The notes beneath the pieces are model-generated. The model saw nothing but the letters and a program-made list of their open reading frames with translations, had not been told where the DNA came from and ran no database searches. From Axinella damicornis (taxonomy: Eukaryota; Porifera; Demospongiae; Axinellida; Axinellidae): DNA of 64,000 nucleotides. Position numbers and translations under genes: made by a program. The stretch spans positions 19,503,853 to 19,567,852 of the forward strand of contig OZ007506.1 in NCBI GenBank assembly GCA_963931865.1, read 5' to 3'. Below, one piece after another: positions 21,401 to 32,700 of the stretch; the stretch's first letter is position 1; every line of letters starts with the position of its first letter.

Positions 21401-22385
21401 GCCACCTGTAGCACCATTACAGCCGTGGAATTGGCCTGCCCAGCCCTGGAAAAGGGTACATTTAGACTTTGCGGGGCCATTCCAAGGATCAATGTTCCTT
21501 GTATGTGTAGATGCACATTCCAAGTGGCCTGAGGTGCACTTGATGTCAAGCACCACCACAACCAAAACTTTGGAAGTGCTCCGAAATGTCTTTTCTGCAC
21601 ATGGGCTACCTGAGCAGCTTGTAACAGATAACGGGCCCCAATTTGTTTCTGATGAGTTTGCTGCTTTTGTCAAGCTGAATGGGATCAAACACATTAGAAT
21701 TGCTCCCTATCACCCTGCAAGTAATGGGCTCGCGGAGAGGTTCGTGCAATCACTCAAACAATCCTTGAAGGCAACTGTGTCTAGTGGACTACCGTTGAGT
21801 CATCGAGTTGCAAACTTCCTGTTAACATATAGAACCACTCCACATGCCACTACAGGTGTGGCCCCTTGCACTTTGTTTCTACGTCGAAGTATTCGCACTC
21901 GGTTTGATTTGTTGCGACCTAGCTGCACCAGTCGTGTGACTGAGAAGCAAGCCTTACAGAAAGATTGCCAGGATCGTCACAGTCAGGATAGGTCATGGTA
22001 TGTTGGTGAGCGGGTGATGGTGAGAAATGTACGTCCAGGCATGGACTGGATTCCTGGTGTGATTATAGAAAGACTGGGACCAGTGACTTATCTGGTGGAT
22101 GTCAAGAACAGCCAGATTTGGAAGCGCCATGCAGACCAGATCAAGTCTGTGGCTGAGCCGCCATTCCTTGAGGAGGCTGAATCCTCAACAGATGTTCAGG
22201 TGGGCAGATCATCCTCTAGTGCAACTACAGCTGCTCCTGAACAGGACGATCAGGATGAGGAAGTTATTGTGCCGCTTATTCCTCCTCCTGTGACTCCACC
22301 AGACTCAGTACCTGACCAAGTGCAGTCTCCAGCTCCATTGCCACCAACCTCTTCACCGCCATTACCTCCCATATCTCAACCATGA
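18438..22385 (+). CDS. Gag-Pol polyprotein of the Ty3/gypsy element
   Basis: A single frame of 1,315 aa. Gag occupies about residues 1-200. Cys-His knuckles follow, a variant one at 202 and the canonical CHRCGKVGHIAPVC at 221-234. The aspartic protease has DTGA at 295-298. Reverse transcriptase has LPFGIASAP from 548 and the catalytic YLDD at 576-579. RNase H has the acidic D725 in DASAYGVG and TDHKPL at 791. Integrase has the HHCC finger (H946, H949 region, C979, C982), catalytic D1010, D1064 and E1100 with the D35E spacing, and a GPVTYLVDV (GPY-type) module from 1214. A proline-rich tail ends the protein. Gag and Pol share one frame with no frameshift signal. All catalytic residues are present, so the copy may be active. 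An antisense frame at 19,548-20,336 is a shadow. Confidence 0.97.
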   Translation: MMASTVVYGRMQSFVPSTESISAYLERLDLYFTANGIESEKQVPVLLTVIGPENYTLLRGLVAPAAPKDKTLEELKASLTNHFEPKTLVIAERFRFYRRTQIVGESVAEFVAALRKLSIHCKFGDFLDEALRDRLVCGLRDETTQKRLLAEAALDLAGAITIAQSIESAGQKVKEINNPVSAPEESVMRIKPTSTNTGKSSCHRCGRHPAGMPCRFKDATCHRCGKVGHIAPVCRKKGSPKKHPPSQTQEKQVSSEPTDPLEDIALYNIHKTDSSAPPIHVTMQVNQKSLKFEVDTGAAVSVISESTRRSVFPDSRLWKSDITLRTYTGEAMTVLGELRDLTVEYRGQCVKGLSLMVVKGTGSTLLGRDWLSRVRLDWPGIKAISQCEDALKSLLDEFSDVFAPGVGTIKGFEAKLHIPKEAHPKFFKPRTVPFALREAVEEELARLEQEGVIKRVKSSDWAAPIVCVPKKNGKVRICGDFKVTANRVLEVDQYPLPRPEDIFARLAGGKRFSTLDLSQAYHQLMLDEESRKLVTVNTHRGLFQYQRLPFGIASAPAVFQQVMDTILQDIPGTMCYLDDIIVTGSTEEEHLRNLRAVLERLRQHGIRLNQAKCEFMQSQVEYLGHKIDAEGIHATDSKLEAILQAPTPKNVHQLRSFLGLLNYYCRFIPNLASIIHPLNELLHKDHKWKWSKQCDESFRVAKEKLISPNLLVHFDPSLPVKVAGDASAYGVGAVISHVMPDNTERPIAFASHTLTSSERNYSQVEKEALALVFAVRKFHTYLYGRKFVLVTDHKPLTTILGPKKGIPVMAAARLQRWALILSAYSYEIEFRPTDCHANADGLSRLPLSTTLTDGDSSEPHVFNISQMESLPVTRTQLRQATRNDQVLSQVLQYMQKGWPVPIDAKSPLYPFSTRKLELTVEEGCLLWGMRVIVPSKLRSRLLQELHRDHPGISRMKQVARSYIWWPGLDGQIEKLAKSCETCLAVKHKPPVAPLQPWNWPAQPWKRVHLDFAGPFQGSMFLVCVDAHSKWPEVHLMSSTTTTKTLEVLRNVFSAHGLPEQLVTDNGPQFVSDEFAAFVKLNGIKHIRIAPYHPASNGLAERFVQSLKQSLKATVSSGLPLSHRVANFLLTYRTTPHATTGVAPCTLFLRRSIRTRFDLLRPSCTSRVTEKQALQKDCQDRHSQDRSWYVGERVMVRNVRPGMDWIPGVIIERLGPVTYLVDVKNSQIWKRHADQIKSVAEPPFLEEAESSTDVQVGRSSSSATTAAPEQDDQDEEVIVPLIPPPVTPPDSVPDQVQSPAPLPPTSSPPLPPISQP

Positions 22386-22522
22386 ACTGAACCTCGATAT
22401 CCTCGCCGAGAGCATCGTCCTCCCGATCGGTTCTGCTGAACATTACCAGGACTATGTATGTGACTAAGTATTTTGTTTTATTATTTTTGTGTGGTTGTGA
22501 TTAAGTGTGTACTTGCATATTT

Positions 22523-22534
22523 AGCAGGGAGGAG
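22523..22534 (+). other. Polypurine tract
   Basis: AGCAGGGAGGAG immediately precedes the 3' LTR at 22,535 and would prime plus-strand DNA synthesis. Confidence 0.85.
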
Positions 22535-22781
22535 TGTGGTAAACTTGTTATTTCGTTCTGGTTTATTGCATTTTATATTGTTAGCCGGCTAGCGGACGCC
22601 GCAGCGGCCGCCGCTGTTTGTCCTTATAATTTGTGTAGAACACGTGTTCTGTTAGTTCTCTCAGTTTTGTCAGTTGTGTGCTGTGTACACGTTGGCCATT
22701 TTTATAGAGACAAATTTTGCACTATTTAAGTTGGTCGTTACTGGCTGGGGGTTTACTAGCCGCGCTTCTCAAGTTACCACA
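22535..22781 (+). repeat. 3' LTR of the gypsy element
   Basis: 247 bp, reading identical to the 5' LTR and followed by the second GTGAT duplication (22,782-22,786). Confidence 0.97.
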
Positions 22782-22832
22782 GTGATCCCCCCACCCCCCA
22801 TCTGTCAACCTGTCACACACACACACACACAC

Positions 22833-22998
22833 CTGTGAGAGCTGTGGGCCTAGTTTGAGGAAGGTGATCTTCTCCAGGTTGGCCAGGATCTGCTGCAGCT
22901 GTTGCTGGTTGTAGAGCAAGGGGGAGTGGAAGGGGATACCTGGAGGCATCCCGTACACCTGCACCCCGAGGCTCTGGAGGTTGTCATAGGGGACACTT
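22833..22998 (-). pseudogene. TFII-I repeat exon of copy Z, 19-bp deletion
   Basis: The exon keeps [20 protein letters not shown] and the [15 protein letters not shown] end of a TFII-I repeat. Against the Y and X copies (185 bp) it lacks 19 bases near its 5' edge (between ggga and cactt on +). Entry from the upstream exon would therefore be out of frame. It is followed on - by the intron that holds the gypsy element. Confidence 0.8.
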
Positions 22999-22999
22999 C

Positions 23000-23150
23000 T
23001 GTATGTGTACAGAAGAGGGTGGAGGGATAGTGTGTGTGGAGGGATAGTGTGTGTGGAGGGATAGTGTGTGTGGAGAAGAGGGTGGAGGGATAGTGTGTGT
23101 GGAGGGATAGTGTGTGTGGAGAAGAAGGTGGAGGGATAGTGTGTGTGGAG
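23000..23150. repeat. Minisatellite of GGAGGGATAGTGTGTGT units
   Basis: About seven units of ggagggatagtgtgtgt with gagaagaggt spacers lie next to the TFII-I exon of copy Z. Copy X has only one unit (59,635-59,655). Confidence 0.85.
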
Positions 23151-23375
23151 TGAATGCTTGCAATTCAACAAACCATGGGCCAATACGATGCAATACATGA
23201 ATTGTGCTAGTCGCATGCTTTTTTGACCAAACAGATCCAGGATTCAAAATGTGCATGCATAACTAGCCAGCGACTGAAACATCCAACCAGCCCTGCACCC
23301 TGCCTCCGTCAGCTCAGTGGTGAACCCGTGGCAATCCCAAGCAGATCGATGCTCACACAACAGGGGTGGCAGAAC

Positions 23376-23417
23376 TAGTCTCGGTGCCGTGCGCGAATAG
23401 TCTGGTACCGAGACTAT
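23376..23417. mobile_element. 42-bp foldback MITE with 8-bp target duplication
   Basis: TAGTCTCGGTGCC faces GGTACCGAGACTA in only 42 bp. It is flanked by GGCAGAAC at 23,368-23,375 and 23,418-23,425. The orthologous insertion is in copy X at 59,884-59,925. Confidence 0.8.
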
Positions 23418-23447
23418 GGCAGAACAGCAACTGCCGGACCAATGTTT

Positions 23448-23560
23448 TTAGCTGTATCGATTCCTGGTGTGCCAAGTGGGGTATTGTCATCAACCCCAGC
23501 AAATCAAAAGCAGTTCACTTCCGTAGTAAGCGCAAGTCTTTGTCGAATTTTGTATTTTAA
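23448..23560 (+). mobile_element. LINE reverse-transcriptase fragment
   Basis: The frame reads SCIDSWCAKWGIVINPSKSK and then VHFR. This is the thumb-region signature of non-LTR reverse transcriptases (W..KW...IN..KS....FR). It is truncated on both sides. The homology between copies Z and X ends exactly at 23,447, so this is the insertion point of a dead LINE piece. Confidence 0.65.
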
Positions 23561-23615
23561 ATTGTATTTAAAATAGGAACTCACATTGTAGATTACTGTC
23601 ATGAGTAAAAGTAAG

Positions 23616-23820
23616 GTAGGGCGGGGTAATTCGGGCCACTGGGTAATTCAGGCCACTTCAACTTCAGGTCAACGGTAACTAAAAACGGACAGACTTTAGG
23701 CAAACTTCTGGCCATGTATATCCAGGGACTCAACCTGCCTACAACTCACTAGAAGCAAGAATCCAACGGATGCTTCTTTCCTGTTGCAACGTTGAAGTGG
23801 CCCGAATTACCCCGCCCTAC
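23616..23820. mobile_element. MITE with 25-bp inverted ends (GTAGGGCGGGG)
   Basis: GTAGGGCGGGGTAATTCGGG, continuing CCACT, is perfectly inverted at the right end (AGTGG, CCCGAATTACCCCGCCCTAC). The element is 205 bp. No unambiguous target duplication is visible and no coding frame. Confidence 0.8.
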
Positions 23821-23889
23821 TTTACCTGGGTTACTGGATAAATGAAAAAGCACTAAAGTGCAAACCTCGCCCTCATATAACGAAGCGTA

Positions 23890-24389
23890 CCCATATTAAA
23901 GATCTACTAGTGGAATGCAGGACATTGGACGGCGCGAGCCTGAGCGAAGTGCACGTGCATGCATGGAGCAGTTGCATTCATACAACTCTGACGGGGACCG
24001 ATTTTGCCATGACAGTCCTACAACGGTATTCTGTACACCGATCACCGGTAGATCCAGAAGGCTGACTAGTAAGAAGGCGCGATTGGGCGCAAATCACTTG
24101 CTGAAGCTGCACTGTTGACAACTGCATGCATGACATGTGACATGACATGACTTGTCCTTGTGACTACTATAGTATCTATACGCTGATTGGTCACAGAGAA
24201 CTACTGTCATGTGACGACTCATTCTGACCACATAATAATATGCACGTCCTTGGCCGGCCTTGGTCACCAATAGTACGCAGACGTCATGTGATTAATGGAC
24301 GTCATGTGATTAATACATGCGCATGCATAGTAGTACGTACACATATACATACATCCGGGATATAATTACATCCGGGATATAATTTTACT
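23890..24389. other. Dispersed repeat and promoter-like upstream region of the small + gene
   Basis: The phrase gaatgcaggacattg, with gagcctgagcgaagtgc or close variants nearby, recurs near 62,687 and 63,212. It is an interspersed repeat of unknown class. ATCCGGGATATAATT occurs twice in tandem at 24,354-24,384. No exon is seen before the proposed 5' exon at about 24,390. Confidence 0.45.
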
Positions 24390-25423
24390 ATGATGTTCAG
24401 CGGCTGCAAGTAGAGATCACGAAGGGGTCGAAGTAGCGAAGAAATCTCCAACAGCAACTTAGACTTCATAAAGGTGCGTTCGCATTAATAATACTGTTGA
24501 TTTAAGTTTAATATGGAATGCCAAATGTGACAAAATGCAGTTATTTTTGTCAACTGAATCGCTTCTCGATCTCCTGGACCCCGGGCGCGATTTATGAGAT
24601 AGAAGTGCATATTTTGTGCAAGCACAATTTCATTAACACAGTTATCCATATGCTGTCTAAACTCTCTCACAAAGTACAGTATAGCCTAGGTAGCAGGTGG
24701 ATGTGTAGTGAGTCTGAGTTGAACACATCTAGAACTCTTCTTGTATTAAATTGTATTCCTCTACCATCTTTGCCATGCTCATTACTGTGTCCATGGTCAC
24801 ACTTGCACTTTATTTTGAGCATTACTCATACCCAAATGGTTCTGTTATAAGTAGTAACGTATTAAAAGTTTGAACATATGGACCTGTGAGAATTGCAGGA
24901 CAGGTTGCTTTGGTATAGCTAAGCCCACTTGACATTAGTGCTGCATGATTACTAAGATTCCTCCAGAGAAAGTTATAGTACATAATATTTGTAACTGATT
25001 GTTGCAGAATATATGGAGGGAAGTGATCACCACCAAGACAGTACTACTGTTGTCAAGATTCTGCATGAACCTATCCAAGAGACAGGAGAAAGTACCACCG
25101 GGTCATCAGCAACCATTGGAACCATCTGCAATGCGAATGGAGTGTTGTTAGAAGATTCCGGTGGACTGGCTGCAAATGGTCAGACTATCACACAAATGTA
25201 TGCAAGCAACGCAGAAGTTGATGAGCTAGGCATGGATGAGACTTCATCACTATATGCCGAGCCATCTCAAGAAGTTGGGTACAATAAGCCCTTGAGTGCA
25301 CTCGTGACTGGTGCTGCAGCAGTTGATCCAGAGGTGAAGATGGTGCATGACTTTCTCAAACTAACCTTCATCTTTGCTCTAATGGCCATACTGCTGAAGA
25401 GTGAGAAAACGGAGAAAACGTAA
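24390..25423 (+). CDS. Small acidic protein with possible C-terminal membrane anchor, copy 1
   Basis: I do not recognise this gene. A non-coding 5' exon probably ends at 24,473 (ttcataaag|gtgcg). The coding exon starts after GTTGCAG at 25,007. The ATG at 25,013 (MEGSDHHQDS) opens 136 codons to the TAA at 25,421-25,423. The protein is rich in S, T, E and G, with the conserved stretches [19 protein letters not shown] and [20 protein letters not shown]. It ends in one hydrophobic stretch, [15 protein letters not shown], followed by a charged tail, like a tail-anchored protein. The paralogue at 49,315 keeps nearly all of the first 105 codons, which supports real coding. A third copy begins at the right window edge. 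The gene lies on + within the large intron of the - strand copy Z. It could also be the first coding exon of a longer gene. Confidence 0.55.
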
Positions 25424-26720
25424 TGCAAGGACAAACGTTCACCACAAAAAAACAACACATTTTTGTTCGAGAGTGCTCTCCCTCCCTAGATTGTGCTATG
25501 TCGAGTGTTCATCCCCTTCCTTTAATTGCTATGTATGTACACGTTTCTGTAGTACATGTTGCAGTGAGAAACACTACACTTGTGTTATGTAGCTGTTTGT
25601 ACAGAGTAGTTTTGAATTCGCTACAACAGTGTTTCACAACATCCCATTTGATCACACACTGCAAGCGCTCCTTACTGCAACATTAGCATCCTCTATATAG
25701 CTCCAGGGCTATATGGAAAGAAACAGTGACCCAGAGGGTGCTGGAAGACCATCCAGTAGTTGGTGGTAAGAGAGCAATAACTAGGAGAATGCAGGGCATT
25801 AGGGCATTGTGGGGCTCACCTATTTATTATAGTACTGGCAATGTTGTAGGTGATGTAGGGTTCATGTATCAAGGTGAACAGGAACTAGTGAAAGGTGTAT
25901 ACAATACCCAAGCAATTATACAGAAACAGAACAAACTAACACATAAGTAGTCCACGAGCGGCGCAGCATACATACTTGAGGGAAGTTGGGGGTGGGGCCT
26001 ACATTCTGTCCAGAGCATGCAAGGGTGCGGCGTTGTACACTACCTGCGTACCTTGAGCCTCAGGTGGATGACGGTGTGCCGTTTCAAGCTCGACTCAGCA
26101 GTATGTTTCAAGTTCGCAGCTCATCCTCCACTTTCAGTTTCAAGTTTGTAGAGCCATTACTTCTCGCTCATGGCGTTCTGCAGTTTCAAGTTGGTAGTAC
26201 ATAGTACTATGTTGAGACCAATCATTCATGGCGATCTGCAGTTTCAAGTTTGTAGTTCGTCACTGCAAATGTATCAGGCTCTCCACCCTGGCCCCGTCAT
26301 GCAATGCTTTGGCGACTGGTCCAGTCCAGCACGAGCACAGCGCAACATTAAGATTTCCACTTGGATATATGGTCATATGCTAAACCAAACACCAAACAGC
26401 ATAGTCTCGTGCCCAGATGTCCACGCCCAACGGCGGAGAACGTCTGGTGGTTTCAGTTACATTTTTTTGTCACAGAGGCGTGTTACCTTCAAGCAGTCAG
26501 CGACATCCCCTAACCCCTGAAACACCAGCTGCTAACGGAAGGGCAGACGGACTTCTTCATTATTCCAGAATTGCCGTAAACCATTGTTTTTCGAAGCTGG
26601 AGATGGCTGAAAGGTTCTTAGAAGCTACAAAGGGGTCTCATGAACAACAACAAAGTAAGTTCTCGTTACGAGCTGCTTAAACTGAGCTGTTTTTGACTCC
26701 TCAATTGATCATTGATCGGT
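25424..26720. other. Duplicated non-coding region 3' of the small + gene
   Basis: It matches about 49,690-50,960 in copy Y with indels. It holds a loose minisatellite of tttcaagttygyag words (26,085-26,260) and phrases shared with the dispersed repeats. The TPR-coding fragment present at 50,465-50,650 is missing here. I see no convincing exon. Confidence 0.6.
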
Positions 26721-26726
26721 GATGTA

Positions 26727-29700
26727 ATCATTACACTCCTGGTAGGGGAAAAATTGCGCCGCGTAATTACACTCCTGGTATAGGAAAAATTGTGCCGCGT
26801 AATTAATGTAATTAATGTAAATAAAGGGGCAACCGCACTCCTGGTAGCAGCCGATGCAACCGGTTGCAACTCGCTGGTAGCGCAAGCTAGGTATTGCAAC
26901 TCATAACTGCCAGCACGGTGAGTTATGGCGTCAGTGAACGACAGCGATCACGGCCGTGTGGTCTGAATCTTCATGTGCCTTTCAACGCCCCTAAAAACGC
27001 CCCAGGCTCATATCTCCACCACCAAGGTGAGTTTCAACACCAACTTTTTACATTCAGGTCAGTGCATGATAGTGATCACGGCGGTGTAGTCAGAATTTCT
27101 GTAGGCCAAGCCTAAGTACTCAAACATTATTCAATATGTTTATTTCTGCTTTGTTGACGAGGGGCAACCGCACTCCTGGTAGCAGCCGCTGCAACCGGTT
27201 GCAACTCGCTGGTAGTGCAAGCTAGGTATTGCAACTCACAACTGCCAGCACGGTGAGTAATGGCATGCAAGCGTCAGTGAACGACAGCAGTCACGGCCTT
27301 GTGTTCTGTGTGCATTTCCGGTACTGCCACCGTGGCCACGGCGAGACAAAAGCACTCATATCTCCACCACCAAGGTGAGTTTCAACACAGACTTTTTACA
27401 TTCAGGTCAGTGCATGATAGTGATCACGGCGGTGTAGTCAGAATTTCTGTAGGCCAAGCCTAAGTACTCAAACATTATTTAATATGTTTATTTCTGCTTT
27501 GTTGACGAGGGGCAACCGCACTCCTGGTAGCCGTTGCAACCCCGCGGCGCGGTTGCCTCGCCGTAGCGAAGCTAATTATTGCAATTCGTTCTAATTAACG
27601 CACATGCCACGTGGCTCAGTCGATCGCGAGCAATGGCGACCAAAAGGAAGACAAGACATTATTACAGCACTCACAACTTAGCCAGCACGGTGAGTTTTGG
27701 CATGCAAGCGTCAGTGAACGACAGCGATCACGGCCGTGTGGTCAGAATCTTCGTGTGCCTTTCCTATGAACGGTACTGCCACCGGAAGTCGAAGAGAGCG
27801 CTCGAGCAATGGCAGCCACGGCGAGACAAAAGCGCTCATATCTCCACCACCAAGGTGAGTTTCAACACCAACTTTTTACATTCAGGTCAGGGCATGATAG
27901 CGATCACGGCGGTGTAGTCACAATTTCTGTAGGCCAAGCCTAAGTACTCGAACATTATATTATATTAATTAATTATTTATTTACGCGGCACAATTTTTCC
28001 TATACCAGGAGTGTAACGAGGGGCAACCGCACTCCTGGTAGCAGCCGCTGCAACCGGTTGCAACTCGCTGGTAGCACAAGCTAGGTATTGCAACTCACAA
28101 CTGCCAGCACGGTGAGTTATGGCGTCAGTGAACGACAGCGATCACGGCCGTGTGGTCTGAATCTTTGTGTGCCTTTCCTAAAAACACCCCAGGCTCATAT
28201 CTCCACCACCAAGGTGAGTTTCAACACCAACTTTTTACATTCAGGTCAGTGCATGATAGTGATCACAGTGGTGTAGTCAGAATTTCTGTAGGCCAAGCCT
28301 AAGTACTCAAACATTATTTAATATGTTTATTTCTGCTTTGTTGACGAGGGGCAACCGCACTCCTGGTAGCCGCGATGCAACCGGTTGCGACTCGCCGTAG
28401 CGCAAGCTAAGTATTGTAATGCGTTCCAATTAACGCACATGCCACGTGGCAACCACGATCGCGAGCAATGGCGACAAAAGGAAGATAAGACATTACTACA
28501 GCACTCACAACTTAGCCAGCACGGTGAGTTTGGGCATGTAAGCGTCAGTGAACGACAGCTATCACGGCCGTGTGGTCAGAATCTTCGTGTGCCTTTCCTA
28601 AGAACGGTACTGCCACCGGAAGTCGAAGAGAGCGCGGGAGCAATGGCGGCCAACGGCGAGACAAAAGCGCTCATATCTCCACCACCAAGGTGAGTTTAGC
28701 ACCAACTTTCATCATTCAGGTCAGTGCATGATAGCGATCACGGCGGTGTAGTCAGAATCTCTGTAGGCCAATCCTAAGTACTCAAACATTATTTATATTA
28801 TTTATATTATATTATATTGGATTAATTATTTACGCGGCACTTTATTTCCTATACCAGGAGTGTAACGAGGGGCAACCGCACTCCTGGTAGCCGTTGCAAC
28901 GCCGCGATTGCCTCGCCGTAGCGCAAGCTAATTATTGCAACTCGTTCCAATTAACGCACATGCCACGTGGCAAACACGCTCCGTCGATCGCGAGCAATGG
29001 CGGCCAAAAGGAAGACAAGACATTATTACAGCACTCACAACTTAGCCAGCACGGTGAGTTTCGCTATATAAGCGTCAGTGAACGACAGCGATCGCGGCCG
29101 TGTGGTCAGAATCTTCGTGTGCCTTTCCTAAGAACGGTACTGCCACCGGAAGTCGAGAGAGCGCTCGAGCAATGGCGGCCAACGGCGAGACAAAAGCGCT
29201 CATATCTCCACCACCAAGGTGAGTTTCAGCACCAACTTTCATCATTCAGGTCAGTGCATGATAGCGATCACGGTGGTGTAGTCAGAATCTCTGTAGGCCA
29301 ATCCTAAGTACTCAAACATTATTTATATTATATTGGATTATATTATTTACGCGGCACAATTTTTCCTATACCAGGAGTGTAACGAGGGGCAACCGCACTC
29401 CTGGTAGCCGCTGCAACGCCGGCTGCGACTCGCCGTAGCGCAAGCAATAGTATCGCAGTTAGTTCCAATTAACGCACATGCCACGTGGCAACCACGCTCA
29501 GTCGGTCGCCGCAAGCAATGGCGGCCAAAAGGAAGACAAGACATTATTACAGCACTCACAACTCAGCCAGCACGGTGAGTTTTGGCATGTAACCGTCAGT
29601 GAACGACAGCGATCACGGCCGTGTGGTCAGAACCTTTGTGTGCCTTTCCTAAGAACGGTACTGCCACCGGAAGTCGGAGAGAGCGCTCTAGCAATGGCGG

Positions 29701-32700
29701 CCACGGCGAGACAAAAGCGCTTGTATCTCCACCACCAAGGTGAGTTTCAGCACAATTATTATACGTTTGTCTAACTGCATGATAGCGATCACGACGGTGT
29801 AGTCAGAATCTCGGTAGACCTTTCCTGCGAGCTATGAGGTTTGATTATTTACATTAATTAATTAATTAATTACGCGGCACAATTTTTCCTATACCAGGAG
29901 TGTAACGAGGGGCAACCGCACTCCTGGTAGCCGTTGCAACCCCGCGATAGCCTCGCCGTAGTACAAACAACTTTGCCAGCACGCTGAGTTATATGGCATG
30001 CAAGCGTCAGTGAACGACAGCGATCACGGCTATGTGGTCAGAATCTTCGTGTGCCTTTCCTACTGCCACTGTAGCGACGGCGAGACAAAAGCGCTCATAT
30101 CTCCACCACTAAGGTGAGTTTCAACACCAACTTTTTACATTCAGGTCAGGGCATGATAGCGATCATGGCGGTGTAGTAAGAATTTCTGTAGGCCAAGCCT
30201 AAGTATTCAAACATTATTCAATATGTTTATTTCTGCTTTGTTGACGAGGGGCAACCGCACTCCTGGTAGCCGTTGCAACGCCGGCTGCGACTCGCCGTAG
30301 AGCAAGCTAAGTATCGCCGTTAATTCCAATTAACGCACATGCCACGTGGCAACCACGCTCAGTCAACGCTATCAAAGGCGACCAAAGGGAAGACACGAAA
30401 TCATAACAGCACTTACAACCTTGCAGGCACGGTGAGTTTTGGTATGTAAGTGTCAGTGAACAACAGCGATTACGGCTGTGTGGTCAGAATCTTTGTGGGC
30501 CCTTCGTATGACTGTACTGGCAACCAACGTCGAAGAGCGATCGAGCAATGGCGGCCGACGGCACGACAAAAGCGCTTGTATCTCCACCACCAAGGTGAGT
30601 TTCAGCACAATTATTATACGTTTGTCTAACTGCACGATAGCCATCACGACGGTGTAGTCAGAATCTCTGTAGACCTTTCCTGCGAGCTATGAGGTTTGAT
30701 TATTTACATTAATTAGATTATTTATTTACGCGGCACAATTTTTCCCCTACCAGGAGTGTAACGAGGGGCAACCGCACTCCTGGTAGCCGTTGCAACCCCG
30801 CGATTGCCTCGCCGTAGCAAAACTTAATTATTGCAATTCGTTCCAATTAACGCACATGCCACGTGGCTCAGTCGATCGCGAGCAATGGCGACCAAAAGGA
30901 AGACAAGTCATTATTACAGCACTCACAACTTAGCCAGCACGGTGAGTTATGGCATGCAAGCGTCAGTGAACGACAGCTATCACGGCCGTGTGGTCAGAAT
31001 CTTCGTGTGCCGTTCCTAAGAACGGTACTGCCACCGGAAGTCGATGGAGCGCTCGAGCAATGGCGGCCAACGGCGAGACAAAAGCGCTCATATCTCCACC
31101 ACCAAGGTGAGTTTCAGCACCAACTTTCATCATTCAGGTCAGTGCATGATAGCGATCACGGCGGTGTAGTCAGAATCTCTGTAGGCCAATCCTAAGTACT
31201 CAAACATTATTTATATTATATTGGATTGGATTATATTACATTACATTACGCGGCACAATTTTTCCTATACCAGGAGTGTAACGAGGGGCAACCGCACTCC
31301 TGGTAGCCGCGGTTAAACGGTAGCACAAGCTAAGTGTGACAGTTCGTTCCAATTGTCACACATGACGTGAGTACCATGATAGCTATATATAGGGAAGATG
31401 CGCATAGCGCATTGCAACCCCGGTTACGACTCGCCGTAGCGCAAGCTAAGTATCGCAATTCGTTCCAATTAACGCACATGCCACGTGGCAACCACGCTCA
31501 GTCGATCGCGAGCAATGGCGACCAAAAGTAAGACAAGACATTATTACAGCGCTCACAACTTAGCCAGCACGGTGAGTTTGGCATGTAAGTGTCAGTGAAC
31601 GACAGCGATCACGGCCGTGTAGTCAGAATCTTCGTGTGCCTCTCCTAAGAACGGTACTGCCACCGGAAGTCGATGGAGCGCTCGAGCAATGGCGGCGAAC
31701 GGCGAGACAAAAGCGCTCATATCTCCACCACCAAGGTGAGTTTCAGCACCAACTTTCATCATTCAGGTCAGTGCTCGATAGCGATCACGGCAGTGTAGTC
31801 AGAATCTCTGTAGGCCAATCCTAAGTACTCAAACATTATTTATATTATTTATATTATATTATATTGGATTATTTACGCGGCACAATTTTTCCCCTACCAG
31901 GAGTGTAACGAGGGGCAACCGCACTCCTGGTAGGCGCCGATGCAACCGGTTGCAACTTGCTGGTACTGAACTTGCTGGTACTGAACTCGTTGGTACTGGT
32001 CATAATCTTTGTGGCGATGAGAGCTCAATAGAGCGCTGGCGGCACAAAAGCAGTCACAACTCCAGATGACAATCAGTTGCGATTCGCCGTAGCGCGTAGC
32101 GCAAGCAGCAATTCGTTCCAATTAACGCACCCGCCACGTGGCAACTATACACGCTCAGTCGATCGCGAGGCAATGGCGACCAAAGGAAGACAAGACATTG
32201 TTTCAGCACTCACAACTTAGCCAGCACGGTGAGTTTTGGCATGCAAGCGTCAGTGAACGACAGCGATCGCGGCTGTGTGGTCAGAATCTTCGTGTGCCTT
32301 TCCTAAGAACGGTACTGCCACCGGAAGTCGAAGAGAGCGCTCGAGCAATGGCAGCCACGGCGAGACAAAAGCGCTCATATCTCCACCACCAAGGTGAGTT
32401 TCAACACCAACTTTTTACATTCAGGTCAGGGCATGATAGCGATCACGGCGGTGTAGTCAGAATTTCTTAGGCCAAGGCTAAGTACTCAAACATTATATTA
32501 TGTTATATTAATTAATTATTTACGCGGCACAATTTTTCCTATACCAGGTGTGTAACGAGGGGCAACCGCACTCCTGGTAGCCGCGGTTAAACGGTAGCAC
32601 AAGCTAAGTGTGACAGTTCGTTCCACGATTTGCCGTCGTAGTGCAAGCTAAGTATTGCAATGCTTTCCAATTAACGCACATGCCACGTGGCAACACGCTC

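Larger units (their letters stand above)
18158..22781 (+). mobile_element. Complete Ty3/gypsy LTR retrotransposon
   Basis: The 4,624-bp element has two LTRs of 247 bp (18,158-18,404 and 22,535-22,781), both TGTGG...CCACA, which read identical base for base. A primer-binding site follows the left LTR and a polypurine tract precedes the right LTR. One uninterrupted gag-pol frame lies between them, and 5-bp GTGAT duplications flank the whole. Identical LTRs and an open pol frame indicate recent insertion and possible competence. It sits in the last intron of copy Z, in antisense to that gene. Confidence 0.97.
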
